A stretch of DNA of 8,173 bases from an uncultured Eubacteriales bacterium (GTDB taxonomy: Bacteria; Bacillota; Clostridia; Peptostreptococcales; Anaerovoracaceae). The position numbers and the translations under genes are program-made. A model generated the notes under the pieces. That model did no database searches. It was not told the origin of the DNA and worked only from the letters and a program-made list of their open reading frames with translations. Location of the stretch: contig CADBSL010000053.1 in assembly GCA_902797345.1 (NCBI GenBank), forward strand, positions 1 through 8,173, written 5' to 3'. The first letter of the stretch is position 1, and each line of letters opens with the position of its first letter. Shown here piece by piece: positions 1 to 6,688 of the stretch.

Positions 1-375
1 ATTCTCCCATGTTTCGATCTTCAACGGGCCGATGACCTTCTCCAGCTTCGCATCATAATCCGGGTCGTCATAATCCAGATCCATGAACTCTTGGAACTCC
101 TCGTCGGTCATGGGCGCTATCACCCGGTAGTACGTCCCATCCAGGCCAAATACATAGACAAAGCGGTTCGCTTCGCCGGAAGACTGCCGGAACTCTGCCG
201 ACTCCAGCGCCATAGCATCTCCGATCGTCTCCAGGGATTCGATGGCGGCCGTGCCGCTGACCGGTCCCTGCGCCCCTTCTGTATCGCCGGTGCTGTTCTC
301 ACCGGTCTGCCCGCAGGCCGCCAGGACCGAGATCATCAACATCAATGCCAACACCAGGGCAAGTCCTTTTTTCAT
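1..375 (-). CDS. Lipoprotein of unknown function, partial (3' end outside window)
   Basis: The first 125 codons of a minus-strand gene that runs off the left edge without a stop. The N-terminus is a lipoprotein signal peptide: two Lys, a hydrophobic stretch (residues 5-17) and a lipobox L18-A19-A20-C21, so the mature protein should be lipid-anchored at Cys21 on the outer face of the membrane. A Ser/Thr/Gly/Gln-rich linker follows (about 22-42). The visible mature part is acidic, with a run FVYVFGLDGTYYRV (about 72-85) and then a helix-like DEEFQEFMDL segment. I do not recognise the family, although short lipoproteins of this build are common in Clostridia. The start is supported by AGGAGG about 7 nt upstream and by a good promoter at 422-450. 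It diverges from the CotH-family gene. Function unknown. Confidence 0.85.
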   Translation of the reverse strand, partial: MKKGLALVLALMLMISVLAACGQTGENSTGDTEGAQGPVSGTAAIESLETIGDAMALESAEFRQSSGEANRFVYVFGLDGTYYRVIAPMTDEEFQEFMDLDYDDPDYDAKLEKVIGPLKIETWEN

Positions 376-421
376 ACGCTTCCTCCTTCTTCAATGATAT
401 ACAGGTTTTTACAGTTATCTG

Positions 422-450
422 ATTATACCATCCCGTCACCGGTCTGGCAA
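422..450 (-). promoter_or_regulatory. Sigma-70-type promoter for the partial lipoprotein gene
   Basis: Read on the minus strand, -35 TTGCCA (450-445), a 17-nt spacer and -10 TATAAT (427-422). Transcription should start near 415, giving a leader of about 40 nt that contains the AGGAGG site. It lies back-to-back with the plus-strand promoter at 477-505, the two -35 boxes being 26 bp apart. Confidence 0.8.
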
Positions 451-476
451 TCACCCTCTTGTCCCGTCGCTATCGA

Positions 477-505
477 TTGACTCCCGCTCACGGATATGCT
501 ATTTT
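477..505 (+). promoter_or_regulatory. Promoter of the CotH-family gene (extended -10)
   Basis: -35 TTGACT (477-482), a 17-nt spacer and -10 TATTTT (500-505), with the TGN extension at 497-499. Transcription would begin near 512. That rules out the in-frame ATG at 459 as the translation start and supports the GTG at 543 or the ATG at 552. Confidence 0.65.
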
Positions 506-551
506 TATCCTAATAGGAAAATATGAAAAACAAAGAGGATCGGTGAATGAA

Positions 552-3416
552 ATGAACACAAGGTTTTCCGTAAAACTATCCCTGAAACTGTTTCTGGCAG
601 TCCTGTTCGCAGCGGCCGTCTTTTGTCTGCCTTCCGCCGTATTTGCGGAGGAGGACAGCGACCCCGTCCAGATCGACAACGGGATCCCCGTAGTATACCT
701 GAATATCGATGAAAGCAAGGGCTCCATCCAGGATATGATCGAAAGCCCGGACCACAGCGTATACTGTTACGGCAGCGTCACCATCGACGTGCCGGAGGGC
801 TTCCACTATTCCGACTTTCCGGACCTTCCCTGCGAAGGGGTCACGGATCTTTCCATGAGCATCCGGGGCCGGGGCAATTCCTCCTGGCAGCACTCTGCCA
901 TAAAGAAACCTTTTAAGATCAAATTGGATAAAAAGGCGGATCTCTTTGGATTGGGGGCCAACAAGCACTGGGCGCTGATCGCCAACGCTTTCGACTCGAC
1001 GCTCCTGAAGGACCGGATCACCGGCTGGCTGGGAGATGAAATGGGCTTTGCCTTCACCCCTCGAGGCGTTCCGGTAGATCTTGTGATCACCGGGCAGCAA
1101 TTTGGAAGCAAATACTACGGGAGCTATTATCTTACGGAAAATGTCCGGGTAGGCGATAATCGGTTGGATATCGAAGAATTAGATAACAGCGATACCGACC
1201 CCCACACCATCACCGGCGGCTACCTGATCCAGAACGGCATCCAGGTCCGGGATGGTTCGCCGGATCGGTTCTTCACGAAACGAGGAGCTGAGTGGGCCAC
1301 AGATACCCCCTCCTTCGATACGGGGGAGAACACCCTGGGCAGCGGCCTGGATGAGGGGGAAGAAACCTTCACCGGCAATGAACTGGGGGACGGCTATGTC
1401 AACCATGTCCAACAGGACTATATCCAAAACTATGTCCAGATGTTCGAGGATGTACTGTTTGAACAGGGCACCGCTTATCGGGACCTGATGGATGTGGAAT
1501 CCGCCGCCAAGTACTGGCTGGTGCAGGAATTCTCCCTGAACGGGGACGCCTTCGCCACCGGCAGCACCTACTTCTATAAGGATCGGGATCCGGAAAACGG
1601 AGTCAGCAAGATCTACTGGGGGCCCCTTTGGGATTTCGATTATGCCTGGAATTACCAGCCCTATACCACCGGCTTCCCCTACGGTCATGACTGGAACAAA
1701 CCCATGCTGTATGATCGGGAAGAAGGCGGCTTTGTGCAGGAACTCTATAAACAATGGCCAGAGATGAAAGTGGCTCTGGAGAAAATGATCGCAAAAGACG
1801 GCCTCATCGATCAGTATTATAAAGAAACGAAGGCTTCCGCCGAAAAGAATCACGAGCTGTATTTCCCGAACGATAAAGATTTTGATTATAAAAAGGAAGT
1901 GGAGGGTCTGAAGTCCTGGATCCGGAACCGGATCGACTGGGTGGATGAGCATTTTGATGAGTTGAAAAATCTTATCCACCGGATCCAATACGTAGTAGAC
2001 GGCGAAGTCTATGCTACGGATTTCCAGGAAGATGGGGGTTATGTCTACGGTACCTGGAAGCACCCGGACAAGGAAGGATACTTCTTCCTGGGCTGGACCG
2101 ATGAAGACGGCAATATCATCGAAGATCCGGTCAAGGTCACAAAGGATCTGACCATCAACGCAAAATACGTGCCGGACAGCGAAGTGACCCGCGGGGAGGA
2201 CATCTCCTTCAGCAAGGATAATGATATCGTGGTTTACGATGCCCACATCGATACATACATGATCTCTTATCGGGTCATTCCCACGGACGCCCAGGATCAA
2301 AGCGTCACCTGGACTTCCTCGGATGAGTCCTACGCCACCGTGGACAGAGAAGGCTTCATCACCTATCAGGGCGAAGGCACCGTCACAGTGACGGCGACTC
2401 TGAAAAATGGAAAGAGCCGGGATTTCACCCTGACCGTCACGAAGGGGAAAGCGCCGATCCCGGAGTCCATCCGTCCGAAAAGCGATGTGATCCGGATGAA
2501 GGTGGGAGAGCAGACGCCCCTGATGATCGAGACCTCTCCTTCCCCCGCGAAGATCGTGGACTACGTCTATGAATCGGAAAACACCGACGTCGTCACAGCC
2601 GGTGAATGCGGAGTCCTGACAGCTGTCGGGCCGGGCACTGCCAAAGTAAAAGTGCGGACCGAATCCCTGAAAGAGAATGGCGACAGCGTCTTCCGGGAAA
2701 CGGAAGTGACAGTAGAGGTGTCGGAAAGCCCCTCCTGCCCACAGGACGAGACCTGCCCGATCCACGCATTTAAGGATATGGATCCCACCGCCTGGTATCA
2801 CGACGGCGTGCACTTTGCACTGGAAAAGAAGATCATGAACGGGACGGCGGCGGATCGGTTCGAGCCGAATACCTCCGTGACCCGTGCCATGACGGTCACG
2901 ATGCTGTGGAGATTGGCCGGAAGTCCGGCTCTTGCCGAGGGAGAGAGCCAGGAGACGCTTCGTTTCGATGATGTGGAGAAGGGCTCCTGGTACGAACAGG
3001 CGGTGAACTGGGCCGCCGCTCAGGGCATCGTCAACGGTTACGGCAACGGCAGATTCGGACCGACGGACAGGATCACCCGGGAGCAGTTCGCCGTGATTTT
3101 GTATAGGTATGAGATGAATAATGAGCGCCCCTCTCAGTCTGCTTCGCAGACAGCTCAGCCACAGCACGCGATTGACATCGAAATCAAAGATTTCGGGTCA
3201 CTCAGCGTCCCCAGCGGGGAGAGCCAAGGAAATCATTCCTTTGCTTTAGACACCTACACCGACGCCGACCAGATCAGCGATTGGGCGTTAGATGCCATGA
3301 CTTGGGCCGTGGAAAAAGGCCTCATCACCGGTATGACCGAGACCACGCTGGCCCCGGCCGGCCTCACCACCCGGGCGCAGGCGGCCACGCTCCTGATGCG
3401 GATGAGCAAATCATGA
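552..3416 (+). CDS. Secreted CotH-family kinase-like protein with InlB B-repeat, Big domains and three SLH domains
   Basis: A 954-residue secreted, wall-associated protein. Residues 1-32 are a signal peptide (hydrophobic 11-28, cleavage after VFA32). Residues ~104-378 match the CotH kinase fold: RGRGNSSW (105-112), KKPFKIKL (118-125), GSYYLTENV (190-198), NGDAFATGSTYFYKD (330-344) and the metal-binding-like GPLWDFDYAWN (357-367). CotH of Bacillus spores phosphorylates coat proteins; whether this one is active, and on what, is unknown. After a helical segment (~445-475) come an InlB/Flg_new-type B repeat (~478-541, GYFFLGWTDEDGN), two Big2-like Ig domains (~546-631 and ~638-724) and three SLH domains (~738-788, 804-852, 899-950), which normally bind pyruvylated wall polymers. 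AGAGGA lies 3 nt before an in-frame GTG (543) and 12 nt before the ATG used here, so the start is not certain. The linker between SLH2 and SLH3 carries a palindromic repeat. Family call sure, substrate unknown. Confidence 0.92.
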   Translation: MNTRFSVKLSLKLFLAVLFAAAVFCLPSAVFAEEDSDPVQIDNGIPVVYLNIDESKGSIQDMIESPDHSVYCYGSVTIDVPEGFHYSDFPDLPCEGVTDLSMSIRGRGNSSWQHSAIKKPFKIKLDKKADLFGLGANKHWALIANAFDSTLLKDRITGWLGDEMGFAFTPRGVPVDLVITGQQFGSKYYGSYYLTENVRVGDNRLDIEELDNSDTDPHTITGGYLIQNGIQVRDGSPDRFFTKRGAEWATDTPSFDTGENTLGSGLDEGEETFTGNELGDGYVNHVQQDYIQNYVQMFEDVLFEQGTAYRDLMDVESAAKYWLVQEFSLNGDAFATGSTYFYKDRDPENGVSKIYWGPLWDFDYAWNYQPYTTGFPYGHDWNKPMLYDREEGGFVQELYKQWPEMKVALEKMIAKDGLIDQYYKETKASAEKNHELYFPNDKDFDYKKEVEGLKSWIRNRIDWVDEHFDELKNLIHRIQYVVDGEVYATDFQEDGGYVYGTWKHPDKEGYFFLGWTDEDGNIIEDPVKVTKDLTINAKYVPDSEVTRGEDISFSKDNDIVVYDAHIDTYMISYRVIPTDAQDQSVTWTSSDESYATVDREGFITYQGEGTVTVTATLKNGKSRDFTLTVTKGKAPIPESIRPKSDVIRMKVGEQTPLMIETSPSPAKIVDYVYESENTDVVTAGECGVLTAVGPGTAKVKVRTESLKENGDSVFRETEVTVEVSESPSCPQDETCPIHAFKDMDPTAWYHDGVHFALEKKIMNGTAADRFEPNTSVTRAMTVTMLWRLAGSPALAEGESQETLRFDDVEKGSWYEQAVNWAAAQGIVNGYGNGRFGPTDRITREQFAVILYRYEMNNERPSQSASQTAQPQHAIDIEIKDFGSLSVPSGESQGNHSFALDTYTDADQISDWALDAMTWAVEKGLITGMTETTLAPAGLTTRAQAATLLMRMSKS
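3122..3157. repeat. Palindromic repeat-like element inside the SLH2-SLH3 linker
   Basis: A perfect hairpin GTCTGC-TTC-GCAGAC (3137-3151) is nested in a second inverted pair TGAGC (3122-3126) / GCTCA (3153-3157). The string CCCCTCTCAG...CAGCTC resembles, from general knowledge, small palindromic repeats dispersed in Clostridia genomes that sometimes lie in frame in genes. Here it encodes a low-complexity Ser/Gln/Pro linker (ERPSQSASQTAQPQ) between SLH domains. Only one copy is in the window, so its repeat nature is inferred. Confidence 0.4.
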
Positions 3417-3452
3417 CCCGCTCTGGTCGCTGACCTCCATCCCGACAATTCT

Positions 3453-3494
3453 AATGCGATGCCCATATAATTGAGCATCGCATTATTTTCGTTC
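3453..3494 (+). terminator. Rho-independent terminator after the CotH-family gene
   Basis: A perfect 10-bp stem AATGCGATGC (3453-3462) / GCATCGCATT (3475-3484) with a 12-nt loop, followed on the plus strand by ATTATTTTCG. It lies 36 bp after the CotH-family stop and just beyond the 3' end of the converging zinc-ribbon gene. It could also fold in that transcript, but there it lacks a T tract. Confidence 0.75.
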
Positions 3495-3502
3495 CTGACT
3501 CA

Positions 3503-3634
3503 CTAAAACATCCCGCCGTGGCCCATCTCACACATATCCACGTCGGACTCGCTGGCAAATTTCGTCCCGGCCTCGTCCATGTACCGCTGGCCGCAGCCTT
3601 CGCAATACCAGTATCCTTTATTACCGGGCCTCAC
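3503..3634 (-). CDS. 43-residue zinc-ribbon mini-protein
   Basis: A short open frame starting at GTG (3634-3632) and ending in TAG (3505-3503). It encodes an N-terminal W-Y-C-E-G-C-G-Q-R-Y segment and a C-terminal C-E-M-G-H segment: Cys11-X2-Cys14 and, 20 residues later, Cys35-X3-His39, a plausible four-ligand zinc ribbon. The GTG overlaps by four bases (GTGA) the TGA at 3633-3631. That TGA is where the upstream gene would end if its premature TAG at 3664-3666 were ignored, a layout typical of translationally coupled genes. There is no strong Shine-Dalgarno of its own (GGAGAG about 13 nt upstream, AGGTGAA adjacent), which also fits coupling. The same frame is open upstream as far as about 3735, so it could alternatively be the C-terminal tail of a frameshifted product of the upstream gene. 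Function unknown; such ribbons usually serve as small structural or nucleic-acid/protein-binding modules. Confidence 0.6.
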   Translation of the reverse strand: MRPGNKGYWYCEGCGQRYMDEAGTKFASESDVDMCEMGHGGMF

Positions 3635-3663
3635 TTCACCTGAACGCTCTCCAGCATCTCTTT

Positions 3664-4101
3664 CTACACCGGAAGACTCTCTTTTTTCAAAGCCGCCCTG
3701 GCATAAAAATGAAAAAAATAAAGTACCTTATCGATTTTCAGGACATAGGACTCTGCAACCATATCGATATCCCCGGCGGCATATCCATAACCGAAACCAT
3801 AGGCCTTGCTCCCCGCGATCAACCGTTCCCTGGGTCCTTCCGATGTATACCCAAAAGGCGACATGGCCCGACGGACCTGCTTTTCCATATTCTCCGCCAG
3901 ACTCTTCCCCTTCAGCATGGAGGCCAGTCCTTTTACAGGCTTCCACCCGACCGTCACCAGGATATGCCGGTCCGGATCGGAAAGGCCGACCCACGGCCCC
4001 TCTTCCAGCATCGACATTTTGCTCCGCTCCTCTTCTGTCATCACGTGAAATCCTTCCAGGCAACCGATCGTCATCTTTTCATCCAATGTCACTCTTTCCA
4101 T
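3664..4101 (-). CDS. Uncharacterised protein, probably truncated by an in-frame TAG
   Basis: A 145-residue soluble protein with no signal peptide or membrane segment. I do not recognise the family. The order is an N-terminal MERVTLDEKMTIGCLEGFHV strand-rich part, an acidic stretch, DRHILVTVGWK (a beta strand, ~47-57), a basic helix (~60-88), a Gly/Tyr-rich AYGFGYGYAAGD stretch (~100-111), and final strands with the aromatic run VLYFFHFYAR (~126-135). Two ATGs stand in tandem (4104, 4101). AGGAGG at 4112-4107 is only 2 nt from the first but 5 nt from the second, so 4101 is preferred. The frame stops at TAG (3666-3664), but after it the same frame continues KEMLESVQVK to TGA (3633-3631), and that TGA overlaps the start of the zinc-ribbon gene. 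This suggests a nonsense change, perhaps of a Trp TGG codon, in a protein that was 156 residues long. An in-frame T7 run (3718-3712) could also allow -1 slippage into the zinc-ribbon frame. Confidence 0.7.
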   Translation of the reverse strand: MERVTLDEKMTIGCLEGFHVMTEEERSKMSMLEEGPWVGLSDPDRHILVTVGWKPVKGLASMLKGKSLAENMEKQVRRAMSPFGYTSEGPRERLIAGSKAYGFGYGYAAGDIDMVAESYVLKIDKVLYFFHFYARAALKKESLPV

Positions 4102-4140
4102 CATTTCCTCCTAACGCTGCGCTGCTCCTGATGATTTCTG

Positions 4141-4149
4141 ATTATATCA
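4141..4149 (-). promoter_or_regulatory. Extended -10 promoter for the uncharacterised gene
   Basis: On the minus strand, TGA-TATAAT (4149-4141) is an extended -10 element. No convincing -35 lies 16-18 nt upstream. The predicted start near 4134 gives a leader of about 33 nt with the AGGAGG site. It diverges from the beta-helix lipoprotein promoter. Confidence 0.6.
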
Positions 4150-4179
4150 TTTTTGTCTCCACACGAAATAATTTTTCTG

Positions 4180-4212
4180 TTTAATGTTCGTTTAAAGTTC
4201 AAGCGGTATACT
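4180..4212 (+). promoter_or_regulatory. Direct-repeat operator plus -10 for the beta-helix lipoprotein gene
   Basis: Two direct repeats, TTTAATGTTC (4180-4189) and TTTAAAGTTC (4191-4200), match at 9 of 10 positions with an 11-bp period. They sit where a -35 would be expected, followed by -10 TATACT (4207-4212). No good -35 hexamer is present. This is the arrangement of promoters activated by OmpR/PhoB-family response regulators, so control by such a regulator is inferred. The regulator is not in the window. Confidence 0.6.
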
Positions 4213-4244
4213 CTTCTCAACCAATCAAAAAGGAGACTTGAGAA

Positions 4245-5627
4245 ATGAAAAAAAGAATAACCTTAGCTTTATGCATCATACTTTGCCTGGTGCTGACCGC
4301 CTGCGGCACAAAGGCACAGGATACAGCGGCGGAAGCTGCTGCGTCGCTGACAGCAGACGCCATCCAAATCACAGAGACCCTGGAGGCCACCGGAGATGGC
4401 GAACACGTCATCACTGCTGACGGCGAATCCCTGACTTATTCCAACACCGCCGTCAACAAGACCGGTGATTCCGACGCCGGCGATGAAGCGGATTTTTACG
4501 GCGATAACTCCGCCATCTTCGCCACCAACGGCGGCACGCTGGAACTCTCCGAAATGGTGATCAACACAGCCGGTGAACACGCCAACGCCGTATTCAGCTA
4601 CGGAGAAGGGACCACCGTTTCCATCAAAGATTCCGTGATCGAGACCACCGGCAACTGCTCCGGCGGATTGATGACCACCGGCGGCGGGACGATGAATGCG
4701 GAAAACCTGAACATCCACACCACCGGCAATTCCTCCGCAGCGATCCGGTCTGACCGGGGCGGCGGGACCGTGAACGTTACCGGCGGCACCTATACCACCG
4801 ACGGCACCGGATCCCCGGTGATCTACTCCACCGCCGACATCACTGTCAGCGATGCCACCCTGGAATCCACTGCTTCCCAGGGCGTGGTGGTGGAAGGGAA
4901 GAATTCCGTGACCCTGAACAACGTGGATCTCACCGCGGACAATAACACCAAAAACAGCGACAAGTCCGAATACTATCAGGCCGTCATGATCTACCAGTCC
5001 ATGTCCGGCGACGCGGAAGAAGGCCTCTCCTCCTTCACCATGAACGGCGGGACCCTGACCAACCAAAACGGCGACGTATTCTTCGTTAACAACACCGTCA
5101 CCGAGATCAACCTGAGCCAGGCCTCCATCGTCAATAACGATGCGGACGGCGTCTTCCTGCGGGCCGCGGCGGCAGGCTGGGGCACGGAAGGTTCCAACGG
5201 CGGCCAGGTCACATTGAACGCAGCGTCCCAGGAGATCAACGGCGACATGCTGGTGGATGAGGTTTCCAACCTGAACCTCTATCTGACGGATGGCTCCACC
5301 TTTACCGGCAGCATCAACCCGAATGGACAGGAAGGCGAAGTCTATGTGGAACTGGATGCGGATTCCAAGTGGGTCCTCACTTCCGATGCGTACATCACCA
5401 GCCTGACCTGTGAAGCCGGCTCCATCGACCTGAACGGCCACACCCTCTACGTGAACGGCGTCGCCTATGACGGCAGCGCCTCCACCGGCGAGGCCATCGA
5501 AGCCGTCGTCACCTCCGGCGGCGGACACGACGCACCACCGGATGGTGGGAACGGCGGACAGGGCGGCCCCGGGACTCCTCCCAGCGGCGGCAAACCGGAC
5601 GGCGAACCCCCGGCAAAACCGGAGTAG
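4245..5627 (+). CDS. Surface lipoprotein with a predicted parallel beta-helix and Gly/Pro-rich tail
   Basis: A 460-residue lipoprotein. The signal peptide is MKKR plus a hydrophobic core (5-17), then lipobox L17-T18-A19-C20, so it should be anchored at Cys20 on the outer membrane face. Residues ~40-410 form short repeating strands with Thr/Gly/Asn turns, for example SVIETTGNCSGGLMTTGGG, LNIHTTGNSSAAIRSDRGGG and TVNVTGGTYTTDG, the signature of a right-handed parallel beta-helix as in pectate-lyase-like or carbohydrate-binding surface proteins. The last ~37 residues (424-460) are a Gly/Pro-rich, disordered tail. No catalytic residues can be assigned, so a polysaccharide-binding or adhesive role is only a guess. 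AGGAG lies 9 nt before the ATG. The gene is transcribed alone from the direct-repeat promoter (4180-4212) and ends at the terminator 5681-5731. Codon use is rich in GC-ending codons, like its neighbours. Confidence 0.85.
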   Translation: MKKRITLALCIILCLVLTACGTKAQDTAAEAAASLTADAIQITETLEATGDGEHVITADGESLTYSNTAVNKTGDSDAGDEADFYGDNSAIFATNGGTLELSEMVINTAGEHANAVFSYGEGTTVSIKDSVIETTGNCSGGLMTTGGGTMNAENLNIHTTGNSSAAIRSDRGGGTVNVTGGTYTTDGTGSPVIYSTADITVSDATLESTASQGVVVEGKNSVTLNNVDLTADNNTKNSDKSEYYQAVMIYQSMSGDAEEGLSSFTMNGGTLTNQNGDVFFVNNTVTEINLSQASIVNNDADGVFLRAAAAGWGTEGSNGGQVTLNAASQEINGDMLVDEVSNLNLYLTDGSTFTGSINPNGQEGEVYVELDADSKWVLTSDAYITSLTCEAGSIDLNGHTLYVNGVAYDGSASTGEAIEAVVTSGGGHDAPPDGGNGGQGGPGTPPSGGKPDGEPPAKPE

Positions 5628-5680
5628 CGAGGACGGCCCCAACAAGCGGTCGGCTCTAATAGAAAACACCAACCAATAGA

Positions 5681-5731
5681 AAAAAAGCAAGCATTATCAT
5701 TTATTATCGAACGATACGCTTGCTTTTTCTT
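5681..5731. terminator. Bidirectional terminator between converging genes
   Basis: Stem AAAAAGCAAGC (5682-5692) / GCTTGCTTTTT (5718-5728) with T runs on both strands: CTTTTTT after it on plus, and the A run 5681-5686 read as T on minus. The 25-nt loop holds a small inner hairpin, TATCG-AA-CGATA (5705-5716). It serves the beta-helix lipoprotein gene (stop 5627) and the nitroreductase gene (stop 5734). Confidence 0.85.
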
Positions 5732-5733
5732 TT

Positions 5734-6546
5734 TTATCCGATGCGGTACGAAGCAATATACTCCATATCACTGCCGATCGAGATCCCCGGGTCGGCGACT
5801 TCCAGCGCCGCATCGATCCCGCTCTCTTTGGCCACCAGTTCAAAGTGACACAGGGCGATCCCCATGTCGATCTTCTGCATATCCCAGCCACCGCCGGAAA
5901 CATAGCCGCCGCTGTGCTTCTCATAAAAATGGACCGCATTTTCCGTAACGACCACCCGCCAGGGCTGTTTATTGACGGCAGAGGGTGCCAGCCGCACCGC
6001 CTCCAGCGCTTCCTTCAGCCGGCCGCTCTTTTCCTCCGTCAGCGAGGTCCCGAAATCTTCTTCGAAAAACAGTTCCCCGAAAGGAAGCCGGCTGTCCGCC
6101 TTGACGCCCTTCCGCATCATCATCCCCCGAAAAGCCATTTTTTTCGCCGGATATCCCAGCGGGCTCATGCAGGGCATCACTTCCTCCTCGCCAACTTCCA
6201 TCGCGCGCTCGAAGGCGCCCCGGTTCATGGTCCCTGCGATCCAGGTGGTCCCTACTCCGATGGATTCCGCAAACAGAACGACCTGCTCAAAAGAATACCC
6301 GAAGGCTTCCTCCGCATGGGGGACCCGGCCCAGTTTTCCCGCAATGAAAGTGTCCGTCCCGACGACCACCGGGCTGGAAAGTCCCTCCTTTTTCCCATCG
6401 AGGATCTTCCAGGAAATCGGGATGTCGAAGGGGTTTCCCGCCTCTCCGGCAGCCTCCATTATTCTAAGGACATCTTCCTCCTTCAGCTCCTTCCCGTCAA
6501 AGGTCCGCACGCTCCGTCTTTTACGGATCAGATCCATCATACTCAT
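5734..6546 (-). CDS. Nitroreductase-family flavoprotein (TM1586-like, two-lobed)
   Basis: A 270-residue cytoplasmic protein of the nitroreductase superfamily, which binds FMN and uses NAD(P)H to reduce nitro-aromatics, quinones or other acceptors; the substrate here is unknown. Motifs: RKRRSVRTF (8-16, FMN phosphate-binding start), ESIGVGTTWIAG (94-105), PLGYPAKK (129-136), then a second half with EALEAVRLAPSAVNKQPWR (179-197), normally near the N-terminus of the family, and a DMGIALCHFELVA helix (227-239). This order suggests two nitroreductase-like halves in one chain, a pseudo-dimer, as in the TM1586-type family. The family usually spans about 200-270 residues. Start: AAGGAG stands 1 nt before the first ATG (6552) but 7 nt before the third codon, also ATG, so 6546 is preferred. 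It has its own promoter (6637-6665) and is not clearly an operon with the regulator upstream. Confidence 0.85.
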   Translation of the reverse strand: MSMMDLIRKRRSVRTFDGKELKEEDVLRIMEAAGEAGNPFDIPISWKILDGKKEGLSSPVVVGTDTFIAGKLGRVPHAEEAFGYSFEQVVLFAESIGVGTTWIAGTMNRGAFERAMEVGEEEVMPCMSPLGYPAKKMAFRGMMMRKGVKADSRLPFGELFFEEDFGTSLTEEKSGRLKEALEAVRLAPSAVNKQPWRVVVTENAVHFYEKHSGGYVSGGGWDMQKIDMGIALCHFELVAKESGIDAALEVADPGISIGSDMEYIASYRIG

Positions 6547-6636
6547 GTCCATTCTCCTTTATCATTCTTTCATAGAAATTGGTACTTCAATCAAGTTCAA
6601 TCGATCAAATAGATTGCGTACTATTTAATTGAGTCC

Positions 6637-6665
6637 ATTATATATGGGCCGTCTCGATTTGTAAA
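6637..6665 (-). promoter_or_regulatory. Strong sigma-70-type promoter for the nitroreductase gene
   Basis: On the minus strand, -35 TTTACA (6665-6660), a spacer of exactly 17 nt and -10 TATAAT (6642-6637). The roughly 85-nt leader holds an inverted pair AAATAG (6607-6612) / CTATTT (6621-6626) and a direct repeat TTCAATC (6586-6592, 6596-6602, 10-bp period). These may be regulator sites, but nothing identifies the regulator. Confidence 0.8.
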
Positions 6666-6688
6666 GGAGTTTTTGAATACGAGTCTGC

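Noticed and set aside
1179..3167. Open frame of 662 codons antisense to the CotH-family gene
   Set aside because: The sense frame has clear domains throughout. The antisense frame has no signal, domain or ribosome binding site and arises from GC-biased codon third positions.
3579..4184. Plus-strand open frames opposite the TAG-interrupted gene
   Set aside because: Pro/Ser-rich compositions with no start signals. The minus-strand frame has AGGAGG, a promoter and a protein-like sequence.
4269..5690. Open frame of 473 codons antisense to the beta-helix lipoprotein gene
   Set aside because: Gly/Val/Asp-rich low-complexity mirror of the repeated sense codons. It would also start from sequence beyond the bidirectional terminator, with no promoter or ribosome binding site.
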